This document shows, piece by piece, positions 1 to 10,960 of a stretch of 64,000 nucleotides of DNA. The position numbers and the translations under genes were made by a program. The stretch lies in contig OX328123.1 of NCBI GenBank assembly GCA_946811695.1, forward strand, positions 151,360,577 to 151,424,576, given 5' to 3'. Every line of letters starts with the position of its first letter. Position 1 is the stretch's first letter. The notes beneath the pieces are model-generated. The model ran no database searches, was not told the origin of the DNA, and saw nothing but the letters and a program-made list of their open reading frames with translations. Source of the DNA: Gonocerus acuteangulatus (Eukaryota; Arthropoda; Insecta; Hemiptera; Coreidae).

Positions 1-45
1 ATATATATATATATATGTGTGTATATATATATATATATGTATATA

Positions 46-94
<49 letters not shown>

Positions 95-135
95 GTACAT
101 ATATGTATATATGTATATATATGTATATATGTATA

Positions 136-181
<46 letters not shown>
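1..181. repeat. (AT)n microsatellite with GT interruptions
   Basis: Almost pure AT dinucleotide with scattered ATGTAT variants; it runs off the left edge of the window. Open frames across it (Tyr-Ile repeats) are artefacts. Confidence 0.95.
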
Positions 182-184
<3 letters not shown>

Positions 185-788
185 TCTCTTTTTTTTTAAT
201 ATATACTAGCGATTACGCTATATTTCATTAGGAATTTTATATTTTTTATATGAAAGCCAGATGTTTCGGCATACAAATACTTCAAATCAATACGAGCCTC
301 AAGTCTTACTCCCTATGGGGCCTACCGGCTTGTTAAGTTAAAAGAAAGAAGCTAAAGGGCTTAAGGAGTCCAAAGTATGATACTTAGCCTCTTGTGTCGG
401 TAGCATAAACTTTGAGCGAGGACAATGGGGAACCAGCTCAGTAAAGAGCCTGCACAGAACCAGCTCAGAGGAGAGTCGGCTCAAACTCATTAGTGCGATA
501 CAGATCTCTTATTTCCGAACCAAGGTCCCTTAGCCTTCCCACCAAACCACCACTAGTTTTTTAGTCTTTCTCTTTTACTATTCCATAGTATTTTTTTTTT
601 AGTCTACATTTTGCTCCAGTTTGGTATGAATGTGAAATATTCTTTAATTAAAGCGTTCCCACGCTTTGTATAGTTAGAAATTTTGAATGTTTATTTTATG
701 CATTGAATTCGTTCATGTAGGCTTATCTAGATCTCTTATTTATTTATATTTGGTAAAGATTTTCGATTAATACAATGGCTTCTTATCG
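182..788. other. unassigned AT-rich DNA
   Basis: I see no coding region, TIR or recognised repeat here. A short poly(T) lies near 591-600. Confidence 0.5.
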
Positions 789-1005
<217 letters not shown>

Positions 1006-1448
1006 TATTATTGAAGCGAATGGAATGCTCTACAACCCTATAACAGACATTTATTTTTTGGGTTCATTGTTGAAGAGATATCCGGTCGAGAATAGAAAAA
1101 AGTGTGTTTTTTCCCCAAAATGATAGACTTTCAAGAGCGGACATTTCGAAAACTAAAGACATCTCGAAAAACTTTATTGAGCTGAACTTGTTGGAAATTT
1201 AATAAGCTTTAATTTGTTATAGAATGGTCATGTCGCTAGGACGCTGGGTTTCCGAGAAATAAAGGAAAACCCGAAAAATGGGACCTTCTAAACCCCCCTC
1301 ACCCCCGGCATAAAGGCTACGGGCGAGGACTTTTGATATGTTCACTTTCTATCCCAAACACGAAGTCAAAAATTTTGTTCCAAAAATTTCCATCTATAAC
1401 TGTTCGTTGACTGGACTGTAAGTAATATTAAAGTATATTTTCAATTTC
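1006..1448. other. unassigned DNA
   Basis: No recognisable gene or repeat; includes a short C-rich patch near 1290-1310. Confidence 0.4.
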
Positions 1449-1570
1449 GGAGGCCCAGTGGCCGTGAGTGTTAAGGCGTGAATACTCCGTGATAGAAAAG
1501 GGTATAGATAACCCGTACTAAAATTCTTCGTTAATAAAGATGGACGTATGAAATTTGAATAAATTAATTT
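1449..1570 (+). mobile_element. SINE family 2 (tRNA-Leu/Ser-like head), internally deleted
   Basis: It opens with GGAGGCCCAGTGGCCGTGAG, the same head as the minus-strand copy ending at 19352, then skips to the body GATAACCCGTACTAAAATTC and the A/T-rich tail. The B-box part of the head is missing, so this copy is deleted internally. Confidence 0.7.
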
Positions 1571-1589
1571 TTTGCAATTTATTATGTGT

Positions 1590-1740
1590 GTTTATATGCT
1601 TGCAGGTACTTGTTTTATAGAAGAAAACGAATGAAACCATTTTTAAGGCGATATCTGTAACCGTTCCTGAGAAAAGTGGAATCAATGTTTTTGTAAGTCA
1701 TTATATTTTTGTGAGTACTTAGAATCGAGGGATTCAAATG

Positions 1741-1776
<36 letters not shown>

Positions 1777-2549
1777 GGCGCATCGACAAATCTTGGCCAT
1801 TAGCGCCGGGCCTCCAGGGTGCAACCAGGAATTTTCTCAGCGAGCCCTGAGATGAGAAAATTCCTGCCACTAGACCACGGGAGACCCCTCAAATGAAATA
1901 TGTTCTACAACTTGGAAATTAGTCCCAACTAAGATGTTTAAATATTGGTTATATTTGGAGTTAAGGAAGTATGCGAAAAAAATTAATTTTATTAATAGAC
2001 ATGAAAGGTTTTCAGATCTTCATACATTTTTCGTAAATATCTCGATTACGGTTGGGAAATCGTGCTAAGTGGAAGGTGACCTTTTGAATGCTTACTAAAT
2101 TCTCTACAAAAAAGGTCCTGAAGCAATATTCGATGGGACAACGTCAATCAGAAATTCTCCGATCTATATAACCTTCCTTATAGCCTCCAACTGAAGTTAT
2201 CGTTATTTCTTATTTTATAGAAAGATTTAACCCACGTCAGAATGGGATTTTATTCGCCATGAAGCACATATTTACAGCTGATTATAACAGGAAAACGAAT
2301 TTGCTAGTAAAACAAGATACTTAAAATGACAACGAATTTTTGGTTGTTTAGAATAGAGCCTTCTCAGCAGTAGTCGAAGAGTAAGTACGTTTTCAGTACA
2401 TAATTGTATTGACTTATACAGATTAAGAATTATCCGCTTCTGTGTAAGTTGGCTACTGTCAGTTTCCTGTGATTTGTAATGCTAATCTATTCCATGTCTT
2501 CGAGATGTACGTAACCGCGCTAAGATGACGCAGTTCCTGCGAGTCGGAC
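1590..2549 (-). mobile_element. Helentron-like family C element, 3' half lost
   Basis: The right end (2521-2549) carries the family 5' terminus read on minus (TCCGACTCGCAGGAACTG) followed by the subterminal TTAGCGCG motif. The body matches the copies at 5658-6698 and 29661-30566, for example the block around AAAACGAATGAAACCATTTT. The AT core and 3' hairpin are absent. A SINE with target duplication splits it at 1743-1888. Confidence 0.75.
1743..1888 (-). mobile_element. SINE family 1 (tRNA-derived) with 9-bp TSD
   Basis: On the minus strand it reads GGGGTCTCCCGTGGTCTAGT (A-box region), then AGGAATTTTCTCATCTCAGG, then the 3' hairpin GGCGCTAATGGCC...GCGCCGTAAA and poly(A). The B-box part of the head is deleted. 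The direct repeat TCAAATGAA flanks it at 1734-1742 and 1889-1897, as expected for LINE-mobilised insertion. Confidence 0.92.
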
Positions 2550-2869
2550 TTTTTCCTCCTAACGTGGGCGGATCAACGAAAAGGTTTCAGATACACTAAT
2601 TTAAACAATCAATCATTTACAGATTCAAAACAAAAAATATTCATATCTGACAACCGTTCGGACCTTCTAGTTTTTTTTTGTTTTTTTCCCCTAAAATACA
2701 ATTTTAACAAAACAAACATCCTCACTGCGAAGTAAACAAAAGTATCTGTATTGCATGTGATTCAGTTCATGGTATATTATCATATTTTCAATCACCACAA
2801 ATGAAATTGTTTTCATAAATATGCCATTTACACCTATCAAAGAATTGTTTCCCGCATTAATCATACAAC

Positions 2870-2909
<40 letters not shown>

Positions 2910-2989
2910 AGTACTCCGGCCGCCTGATTTTGCCTTTCGCGTCACACGTTACATTTTTTTTTTTTTACATATATATATATATATTTATT
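2550..2989. other. unassigned DNA with poly(A) and AT tracts
   Basis: Contains a poly(A) run at about 2871-2908, a poly(T) near 2954-2967 and (AT)n at 2970-2986. The lysine- or phenylalanine-rich frames here are homopolymer artefacts. Confidence 0.6.
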
Positions 2990-3077
2990 TACAGCGCATC
3001 GACATTTAGGGATTTGCGCCGACATCCAGCGAGAAATTTTCTCAATGAGCCTTGAGATGAGAACATTCCCGCCGCCG
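2990..3077 (-). mobile_element. SINE family 1, 3' half only
   Basis: Minus-strand body and tail of SINE 1 (GGCGCAAATCC...GATGCGCTG hairpin region). It stops abruptly at GCCGCCG, where the intact SINE would continue into the B box. What follows is CACAGTG, the start of a Transib-like terminus (next entry). Confidence 0.8.
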
Positions 3078-3120
3078 CACAGTGTGTCGTTTCACGAATC
3101 TAGCTGGACAAAATTATTTC
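3078..3120 (+). mobile_element. Transib-like terminus inserted in a SINE
   Basis: CACAGTGTGTCGTTTCACG begins directly after the SINE sequence CGCCG (3073-3077). The same SINE position is occupied by the element at 62226-63699. CACAGTG equals the RSS heptamer and is typical of Transib ends. I could not find the opposite end, so the extent is unknown. Confidence 0.5.
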
Positions 3121-3572
3121 TCGTGCATTTTACATCTGTATCGACCAATAAAGACATTTAATTCTAAAATAAAACGATTTTATTAATTAAAAATTGAATC
3201 AAAGAGGATTGCCAGGATAATAAAAGTATAAAGAGAATAAAAAGAAAAGTATATCTTCATTTGAAACGAAAAACAATTTCTAATAAATCTACTTAATAAT
3301 ATAATAAACTAATATTATTAAATTACATTTAGAAGAAGAAGCAGCTACTGAACATTCATTTACATCATCTTTCTAATTGGCTTAGCAATGAAATGTTTTC
3401 GCCAATTACTTGCAAGTAATAGTAAATACTTGTTTTATTCACTTCAATTTAAGTTTTTACAAGTTTCTTGAGGCTGCACGAGTATTTACTCGTCCTACTT
3501 GTTTTTATTCACCCGGCCCATTGAGTTAAACCTGCTAACCGGCGTTTACTGCCATTACCAAAGAGGTCAAAA

Positions 3573-3585
3573 TGGTGACCCCGAC
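3573..3585 (+). other. possible primer-binding site of an LTR retrotransposon
   Basis: TGGTGACCCCGAC resembles the motif that often follows the 5' LTR of Gypsy-type elements, and it lies 172 bp before a gag-like frame. I cannot delimit an LTR upstream. It is a suggestion from motif and position only. Confidence 0.4.
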
Positions 3586-3757
3586 TTTAGAATAAATTGA
3601 ACTCAATACAGTTTGGTGACATCATTTTTCGTGAACTGTTTTATCGTTAATTTTGTTTGCATGTTAGCCTTTTAATTATATTAGTGTCTTTCACTCAGTA
3701 ATAAGTATTTACTTCAAGTTTCTTTTCTTTTTTTTACTTTTGTGATCGTAGAAAAAA

Positions 3758-4039
3758 ATGGCAGACGAAGAAGAAAGTAAAATGTTAGAGAGTGAATCAA
3801 TCTCTACTGAGAGGAAAATTCCACCATTTTGGAAGTCGGAACCCGAACTGTGGTTTATTCGTGTTGAAGCTGTGTTTTCCCCTGCCAAAATTACAAAAAG
3901 TCAGACCAAGTTTGAGGTTATCGTGCCTTTTCTTGATTTCGAAGTAATTCCAAAAGTGTCAGAAATTGTCAAAAGTCCAAGTCCTACGCCATATGAGGAC
4001 ATTAAGAAGAGGTGTATCGACGTTTGGCTGTTTGGTTGA
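3758..4039 (+). pseudogene. gag: Gypsy-type gag, amino-terminal fragment
   Basis: A 93-residue frame starting MADEEESKM. Its core contains PPFWKSEPELWF, then KSQTKFEVIVPFLDFEV and PYEDIKK. These match the pattern of arthropod Gypsy-type Gag amino termini (PPFW..P.LWF..VE..F....I....TKF....L.......I...P....Y..LK). Gag forms the particle that packages the element RNA. The frame ends after about 93 residues, well short of a full Gag, with no zinc knuckle, protease or polymerase downstream, so the copy is broken. A possible PBS lies 172 bp upstream. Confidence 0.75.
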
Positions 4040-4467
4040 TTGGTGCTCTGGCTATCCAATGGTTTTTATTAAATAGGGACAAGATCAAATGCATTTGACC
4101 GTCAGCCTATTACATAAAAATATTTCGTTTTAGACATAATATTCTGTTGCATTTGTCGGATAGATTTACCTTTCGACTGTCGTACTCCGGAGTGAACATG
4201 TCCACAAAACTACGGCCTCTCTTGTGCGTGGAATAGATTTATTGATGCACGATTTAGGTAGTGGAAGGAATATTTGAAGAGTGCGTATAGATGTTAGCCG
4301 TGGTCCTATCAGATGACGGACTGCAATGTTAATGAACCAGGGAGTCGGTGAGGGATCAAAACCGGTCTACGGCTTCTTCCACCAGGCCGTACGTACGGTC
4401 TCATTGTCTCATCTGTTACGAGAACATATTCACTTCGGATCAAGTTCGCTGGCATATTTGACATACA

Positions 4468-4499
<32 letters not shown>

Positions 4500-4800
4500 T
4501 CCAGCGTATTTCTAAATTTTCGTTTATTGATTTGTTTGTGTTGTTGATTTGACGGTTAAAAATATTCTACATGCAATCAACCTTTGCACAAATAATTTTT
4601 ATTTAATTATCTACAAAGTTCGAAATCAGTGAGGGGGTTTCCGCGCATACTTAGTGTAATTGCTACATAAAAACAAATTATAACAAATAGCTGTAAATTA
4701 AATATTAAAAAATACAAAATAAATCTAATTTGAATTTACACTAAATGAAATAGTTAAAAACACAGAAAATAAAGAAATTAAAATTATTACAATAAATAAA
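4040..4800. other. unassigned DNA, possibly decayed retroelement
   Basis: No continuation of gag-pol is readable. It holds a poly(A) run at about 4469-4490 followed by A-rich sequence to 4800. Nothing else recognised. Confidence 0.4.
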
Positions 4801-4801
4801 T

Positions 4802-4990
4802 GAAGCCTGGTGGCCGTGAGTGCTAAGGTGTATGCATTCTGTACCAAGGGTCGTGGGTAAAATAAAAGGCATCATTTCAATCCTGGCTAGAAAAGGGTGG
4901 TAACCTATAGATAACCCGTCCTAAAATTCTCAGCTAATTATAAAGGACGTTAAAATTTAAATAATAGTAATATTACATTTTAAATAAAGA
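4802..4990 (+). mobile_element. SINE family 2 copy
   Basis: Head GCCTGGTGGCCGTGAGTGC, a decayed B-box region, then the body TAGAAAAGGGTGGTAACC, CTATAGATAACCCGTCC and GGACGTTAAAATTTAAATAA. Same order as the copies at 18078-18262 and 19155-19352. The tail is T/A rich. Confidence 0.85.
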
Positions 4991-5657
4991 ATATAGTATT
5001 TTTATATTGTTGAGCTCCGGGAAGGCCGTGACTAACTCGGTAACTGTGATAGGTATTTGCATTTACGGACAACCTTCTGTCAGTAAGCCGTGCGATTTGT
5101 AAGGGGTTTGTAGTCATAGCATTGTCTACATCCTGTCAGGAGTTCAAGGACAAAACTTTTCGAGTTTTGTGTTTTGTTTTTTTCTAAGAGTTTTTCTATC
5201 TTCTGTGTCCATTAAAGAAGAATGGTTTAAACAATATATTTAATATTTATTTAGGAAGTTCCTTCCTTTCGTTGGGTGCTCATGACCTCCCGCGGTTGAA
5301 TACACCCTTAAATCTAATAAAAAAGAAAAGAAAAAAGAAGAATGGGAAAATAGGACATCTCTACTACAACGAACATTTTAATTCCTGGCAACCAGATAAC
5401 TTTTCTTTTCTTTTTGTCAACTATATTTGTGATTTAGCTAAGAAGAATGTTGAAATTAAGGCTAAAGTAATAGTACGAATGTTATATTAAGTGACCGCTA
5501 TTTGGCCCGTTGCTCTTGGATCCGGAGTTTCTTAAACATTCCGGGAGGGTCTTTAGGAGGTAAATGGAAAATTATTGAGACATGAAATTAAAAAGAGATG
5601 AAAATTGGGAGGGGTAGAAATAGCGATTTTAGAGAGTATGATAGATAAAAAAAAAAA
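4991..5657. other. unassigned DNA
   Basis: No TIR, tRNA-like head or conserved protein recognised. The open frame at 5272-5490 has no family signature. A poly(A) at 5648-5657 abuts the next element. Confidence 0.4.
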
Positions 5658-6698
5658 GTCCGGCTCGTAGGAACTGCATCATCTTAGCGCGGTTCCGTTC
5701 CTAATCCTAATGTCATTTGGAAAGGTTGAAATAGAAACAGTTCTTAATTTTGGTTAGACCTTTCATGAAATATCTCTAGGTACCTGACAGAAAAATGTCT
5801 CCCTGGACTTGTCAAGGTTCGCTCTAAAAACACACTGCTTACCGTTTCTTACTTTCTTTTACCATGATACTAATTTTACAGATAAATGCTATTAAAAAAT
5901 GATTTAAACAAAGACAAAAATCCCTTTAAAAAAACAAAACAAACACATTTGAAGTTTTAAGCACTTATTTTTCCGATTGACATCGCCTAATCGAAAAATG
6001 CTACAGAATCTTTTTTTAGAGCATTTAGTATGCTTTTGAATGGTAACCTTCCGTTTACCCAGATTTTCAACCTTTTTCGAGATATTAAGGAAAATATACG
6101 AAGTTCCCAAAACTTTTTATGTCTAAGAATAAAATATTTTATTCTAACCCTTCCTTAACTCCAAACGTAACCAAAATTGAAGCATTTTTGTTAATATTAA
6201 TTTCAAACATGCAGAAAATATTTTACTTGAATCCCATGATTCTAAGTAGCCAAACCAAAAACTTTATTCGACAACTATTTTTCCATTTTCCCCAAAAACG
6301 GTTAAAGCTATTGTCTTAAAAAATTTTCATTCGTTTTTCTAGGCCCAATAAACGTGCAAAACGAGTACTTGCAAGCATATGAAGTAGGCGTAACGAATTT
6401 ATTTCGCGCAAATTTCGCTCCAAAAACCATGTTCCGGCGGACGGATTCTGCTGGTTAACGAACTTGACCTTTAAAATTATACGAAAGATTTTTGTATAAC
6501 ATTTCATCAAAATCGGACCATTATTTGCTGTGCTAGACCGCGAACAGACATATATTTATATATATATATATATACATACAAAATTGATCGATGGGGTCTG
6601 AAATGAGAAAGTTTCTAGCCGTCACTTCCGGATTGCCTCGTGAGGTCAACCTCATAAGCGGGTATCCTCCCTATGGAGGGAGTGAGGAACCGCGCTAA
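5658..6698 (+). mobile_element. Helentron-like (HINE) family C, nearly complete
   Basis: The 5' end is TCCGGCTCGTAGGAACTGC at 5659, followed by the subterminal motif TTAGCGCGGTTCC (5684-5696). The 3' end is a hairpin rich in CCTCCC/GGGAGG followed by GGAACCGCGCTAA (6686-6698), the exact reverse complement of the subterminal motif. A short (AT)n tract lies at 6548-6573 between the two blocks. No transposase frame. Subterminal inverted repeats, a 3' hairpin, a CTAA end and an internal microsatellite together fit Helentron-associated (DINE/HINE-type) elements; this is inference from structure. Confidence 0.75.
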
Positions 6699-7369
6699 AA
6701 GCATATAAGGTAGGGATTGTCGATAGTTCAGCACTATCGATAGGGAGATACTATCGGTTAAAAATATCGATACTTAATCGTTTAATGCTTACACAAAAGT
6801 TTCTTCCCAGTGAGAGATGAAAAACAATTGCTTAGAAATCGGTTAAGATTTGGAGGCTGTAGCCTTTTTTGAAACACGAAAAGTCGTATGGCCCCACTTT
6901 GCGCCGTAACCACGATGAGTATATCGTTGATAGCAATAAGTGGAGATGACTGCAATTACAGAGTATTAGAAACATCTTGGGAATTAAGAGAGACTGCGAC
7001 CTTCCGGCCTGATCTTGGGTTTATTGTACTGAGCACGCCGCTGCACTTAGCTCGTTTCTTCTAACTAACATCTCAATAGACCCGTCTCTCTGCTTAGTTC
7101 TTCTTAGGAATAATGACTCATTCTCACGGAACGACAGAATGGCAGGGATTCTTAAAATAAGGATACCCTGTGAAAAGAAACTGGTTTGAATAGACAATTT
7201 TGTCACCGCACTTTTCGAATTTAATGAAAAAATGTGTTAAAAAAAGCATTAAATGTAATTTTAATTGAATACTTTTCATTCACAACTATTGTTTTTTTTT
7301 TTAACTGAAAAATGATTTGAATGCCGTAGAATTGGTTAAAGGGTACTTTCGTAAAAGCTTGATCGCAGG
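6699..7369. other. unassigned DNA with a Transib-like arm
   Basis: 6830-6908 closely matches the arm of the palindromic element at 56842-57441 (AGGCTGTAGCCTTTTTTGAA, ending GGCCCCACTTTGCGCCG), so an end of that family sits here. ACTATCGATAG repeats occur near 6725-6770. No gene seen. Confidence 0.55.
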
Positions 7370-8100
7370 TCAAAGAACCGGCTCTCAGAGATCTGAATCA
7401 AGGCGTCAATTCAGTTTTTGCCAATATGGCGACGGTGTTATCAATGATTTGGGTTGACTCCAGTTTCGATATAACATTCAGCAAGCGGAAACTCGTAGCA
7501 CTTACGTTAATGGCTTAATTGCTATGCGTTTCCGCTCGCTTCGTTCGCTCAAGGTTATATCGAAACTCTTGTCAATCCAACTCGTTATAATAGATAAGGA
7601 TAATGGACCGATATGCAATTTAACATTGCTTCGAAACGAACATAAACATCGCGTCACAACAAACAAAAAAACACCAATCGCGTAAAAAACACCAATGTAC
7701 AAATACATTTCTTTCTAAATAGACGGTTAATATAAACACAATGGCCAATAGAATTGCTCACAGGAATAGACCAATGTACATGGGCGTATATAGAAAATAA
7801 TTTCGGAGGGGGCGGGAAAATTTCGGGGGGGGGAGACCATTCCCGGTGTATGGAATACTTACAATTTAGATCTTGGAAGATTTTTAGCCAACTTAAACGC
7901 TATTGCACCCAAAATAGAATATTTTTTATAAACTAAATGATCTTACTTAATTTATTTTTAAGGGTTTTATGAAACTTTTACCGATCAAATCAAAATTTCG
8001 AGGGGGGGGGCTGCAGCCCCCCCTTATATACGCCCATGCTAATGTAAATGCCTGCCCTGATGATCCAGATCTCTGAACGGGACCCACAACTTTAATCTTC
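7370..8100. mobile_element. palindromic element family B, copy 1
   Basis: An inner inverted repeat (7445-7588) pairs GGGTTGACTCCAGTTTCGAT with its complement near CGAAACTCTTGTCAATCCAA. The flanking text CCAATAGAATTGCTCACAG and the outer GATCCAGATCTCTGAACGGG match the better-preserved copy at 31695-32571. A small MITE is nested at 7779-8038. No transposase. Confidence 0.6.
7779..8038. mobile_element. MITE with CATGGGCGTATA ends and 8-bp TSD
   Basis: The termini CATGGGCGTATATA and TATATACGCCCATG are reverse complements. Flanks are CCAATGTA (7771-7778) and CTAATGTA (8039-8046), an 8-bp duplication with one difference. A second copy with its own 8-bp duplication is at 54799-55039. The interior has runs of G near the left end and G then C near the right. 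The 8-bp TSD suggests the hAT superfamily. Confidence 0.8.
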
Positions 8101-8785
8101 CTCCTATAAAGATGAATTCTTTTGTCGATTTTAGATATGTTTGTAATAAGCTATTATAAATTAAAAAGATCAACATTGCTAGACCTCTGAATGATGTTGG
8201 TACATTGAATATGAATTTTTTCGTAGGAACTGAAGAAAATCCTAATTTCTGGAGAACATTCAGATTTAAAAATTGGGCAATTTATCTCTAAACGAAAGAA
8301 GTATCTTCTCTTAATATATTCTGCCTTCGACGGAGAAAGAGTGGAGGCTCGAGAGGGAGGGGCAAGGCAATTTTGAGAGGGTCGCGCAGAATGCAATTTT
8401 GGGCGGCTCTCGGAATGTAACATATTGGCAGAGGGATGGTGCCCGGGGGTGGTTAGGGTTCTGCTCTGTAATTTAGTGACATTCACATACTAAATACACA
8501 CATTAACCCCCCCTCTCTGAACTTTTATAAACAACTGTTCCTCCGTAACTGGGACAGAAGGCGAGTCTGAGGGATGTGGGCTATTTACTTCCAGAGGGCC
8601 ATGTGGGCTTTTAAGGCAGGGGCCGAAAATCTAAAAAGAGGAGTATTACTAAAAACGGATAAATTTGTTATCCAATTTGTCATATTAGAAAAAACTTTTC
8701 GAGTAAATGGACATAAGAATGATCTAATTCTCAGCGAAACTTCATTTATTCTTAAAATCTATCAATTTGGTTAGTTTTTATGAAA
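8101..8785. other. unassigned DNA
   Basis: Slightly G-rich patch at 8340-8460. The minus-strand frame at 8154-8486 has no recognisable domain. Confidence 0.4.
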
Positions 8786-9503
8786 GTGTAGATGATCGGG
8801 GTTCGGTCTTTTGTTTAAATAAAACAAATGACTGAACCCCGTATTTTATAAATACAACTCATTTTATTTAAACAAATGACCGAACCCCGTATTTTATAAA
8901 TACGACTTATTTTATTTATAAAATGTAGTTTTATTTAAACAAATGACCGAGCCCCGTATTTTATAAATACGACTCATTTTATTTATAAAATGTAGTTTTA
9001 TTTAAACAAATGACCGAACCCCGTATTTTATAAATACGACTCATTTTATTTATAAAATGCAGTTTTATTTAAACAAATGACCGAGCCCCGTATTATATAA
9101 ATACGACTCATTTTATTTATAAAATGTAGTTTTATTTAAACAAATGACCGAGCCCCGTATTTTATAAATACGACTCATTTTATTTATAAAATGTAGTTTT
9201 ATTTAAACAAATGACCGAACCCCGTATTTTATAAATACGACTTATTTTATTTATAAAATGTAGTTTTATTTAAACAAATGACCGAGCCCCGTATTTTATA
9301 AATACGACTCATTTTATTTATAAAATGTAGTTTTATTTAAACAAATGACCGAGCCCCGTATTATATAAATACGACTCATTTTATTTATAAAATTTAGTTT
9401 TATTTAAACAAATGACCGAGCCCCGTATTTTATAAATACGACTCATTTTATTTATAAAATGTAGTTTTATTTAAACAAATGACCGAACCCCGATCATCTA
9501 CAC
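8786..9503. repeat. 67-bp satellite enclosed by 23-bp inverted ends
   Basis: About nine head-to-tail units with a 67-bp period (GACCGA starts advance 8948, 9015, 9082 and so on), each with GACCGAGCCCCGTATTTTAT and ATGTAGTTTTATTTAAACAA. The left edge GTGTAGATGATCGGGG (from 8786) is the reverse complement of the right edge (9481-9503). The unit shares GACCGAACCCCG and ATGTAGTTTTATT with the PLE-like foldback at 44006-44340, so the array probably grew from that type of element end. Confidence 0.9.
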
Positions 9504-9597
9504 CTTCTTAATAGCAAAGGTCGACTATCTCTTCACTTTGATCATTTTATTTGAAGAAAAAATCATACCGTTCTTGTGATTTTATTTATTAACATAA

Positions 9598-9643
9598 ATC
9601 AACCTCAATAGCTACTTTCCTTCGGAGGAAAGTGCTATAATGA
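9598..9643 (+). mobile_element. Helentron-like family E, 3' tip only
   Basis: CCTCAATAGCTACTTTCCTT and the hairpin CGGAGGAAAGTGCTA match the 3' end of the complete family E element (51436-52518, read on minus). Only about 46 bp remain. Confidence 0.7.
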
Positions 9644-9902
9644 TAGTTTCATTTCATTGAATAATACCCGCTCGCGAATGGTGAACGTCAATAAACTGTT
9701 GTTTTAACGTGATAATATTAGACAACTTACGAATAGGTACACAAAATTAGTGAATTCATTTGAGAACTTCTACCGTATCCTGCTTACAACATATTGCCTC
9801 ATTGAGATTTTCATGTATTTCGTGCCGACCGATAAAATCTTCAAGTTACTAAAACTGTGTATGCATAGTTGGTAAAATTAATGACCAGTTTTTTAGTGCA
9901 GG

Positions 9903-10960
9903 TACATATCGTCCCTACCATGTCAAACTATCGAATATGCAAAATCTCATTTTTCAGATTTGGCATTTTACAGATGCATTGTGGACGATACGGCTTGTGG
10001 CAAATTGTTGAAACTCTAACCCGTTAAGAATAACCAGAAATACCTCAAATAAAGTGTCGAATATGACTTATTAGGAAATTATAATAAGGAAATTATTTAA
10101 AACATATAAATTGAACTTTCATAAGCCAAAATAAGATCTTTGTAAAGTCTGTGTCTCTTTTGAAGGTAGTTCAGAAGTTGAAAAAACTTTATACCGCGAG
10201 GACTATGACAACCACCAAGAAGGAGTTGCAGGGCCTATTTATTAATTAAGAAAACTGGCTATCTACAATTTGACTATCTAATTTAGGGGACTCGAGCGAG
10301 TCGTCTTTCATATGGGATGAAACGGAGGGAAAACGAGAGATTTTCTGTCAGAGCCTCATGCTAGTTAAGACGAAAATGAATAAAAATACTCAAAACTTAT
10401 TCATTTAAAAATTATTAATTTACTTATTAATTTACACCGTTAAAAACAATCCTGAATCATGAGTACTAAAGGTATCTACTAGTTTAGTATTTCATCTATT
10501 TTTAACTTTTGTATCTTTCAATTTGCTAGTTAGCCTTCAATAATTTTTTAAAATATTGCTTAATCCTTATAAGCACTTTAATAACCATTATTACATTATA
10601 TATTATAAAGTTTTGTTTACATTAATAAACGTTTATATGAAGCAATAACCATTTAATAATATCCTTTTTTTCTTGACGAATATAAAAGTGTTAAACCTAT
10701 AAACAAACAAACTATCGAAAATGCCACATTCGATAATTTTCAGCAATATGCCAACTCACGAATATGATTTTTTAAAACAGTAAACAGTTTGTTCATAATA
10801 TCACCTTAAAATGATTAACAATATACATAAAAAAATATGTAAAATTGTCCTTTTGTAAAGGCGCTGATTTTGGAATTACTATTAATGCTTTATCTTGCTC
10901 TCCTGAAAAGTACCGATTTGCATATTCGATAGTTTGACGTGGCAGGGACGATATTATGTA
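9903..10960. mobile_element. unclassified TIR DNA element, about 1.06 kb, non-autonomous
   Basis: The left end holds ATCGTCCCTACCATGTCAAA (from 9909). The right end holds its near-perfect complement, TTTGACGTGGCAGGGACGAT. The match runs about 40 bp inward through CTATCGAATATGCAAA. The interior is A/T rich with no transposase frame. Superfamily not recognised. Confidence 0.75.

Noticed and set aside
8786..9503. Hammerhead ribozyme inside the 67-bp unit
   Set aside because: No CUGANGA and GAAA pair can be found in the unit on either strand.
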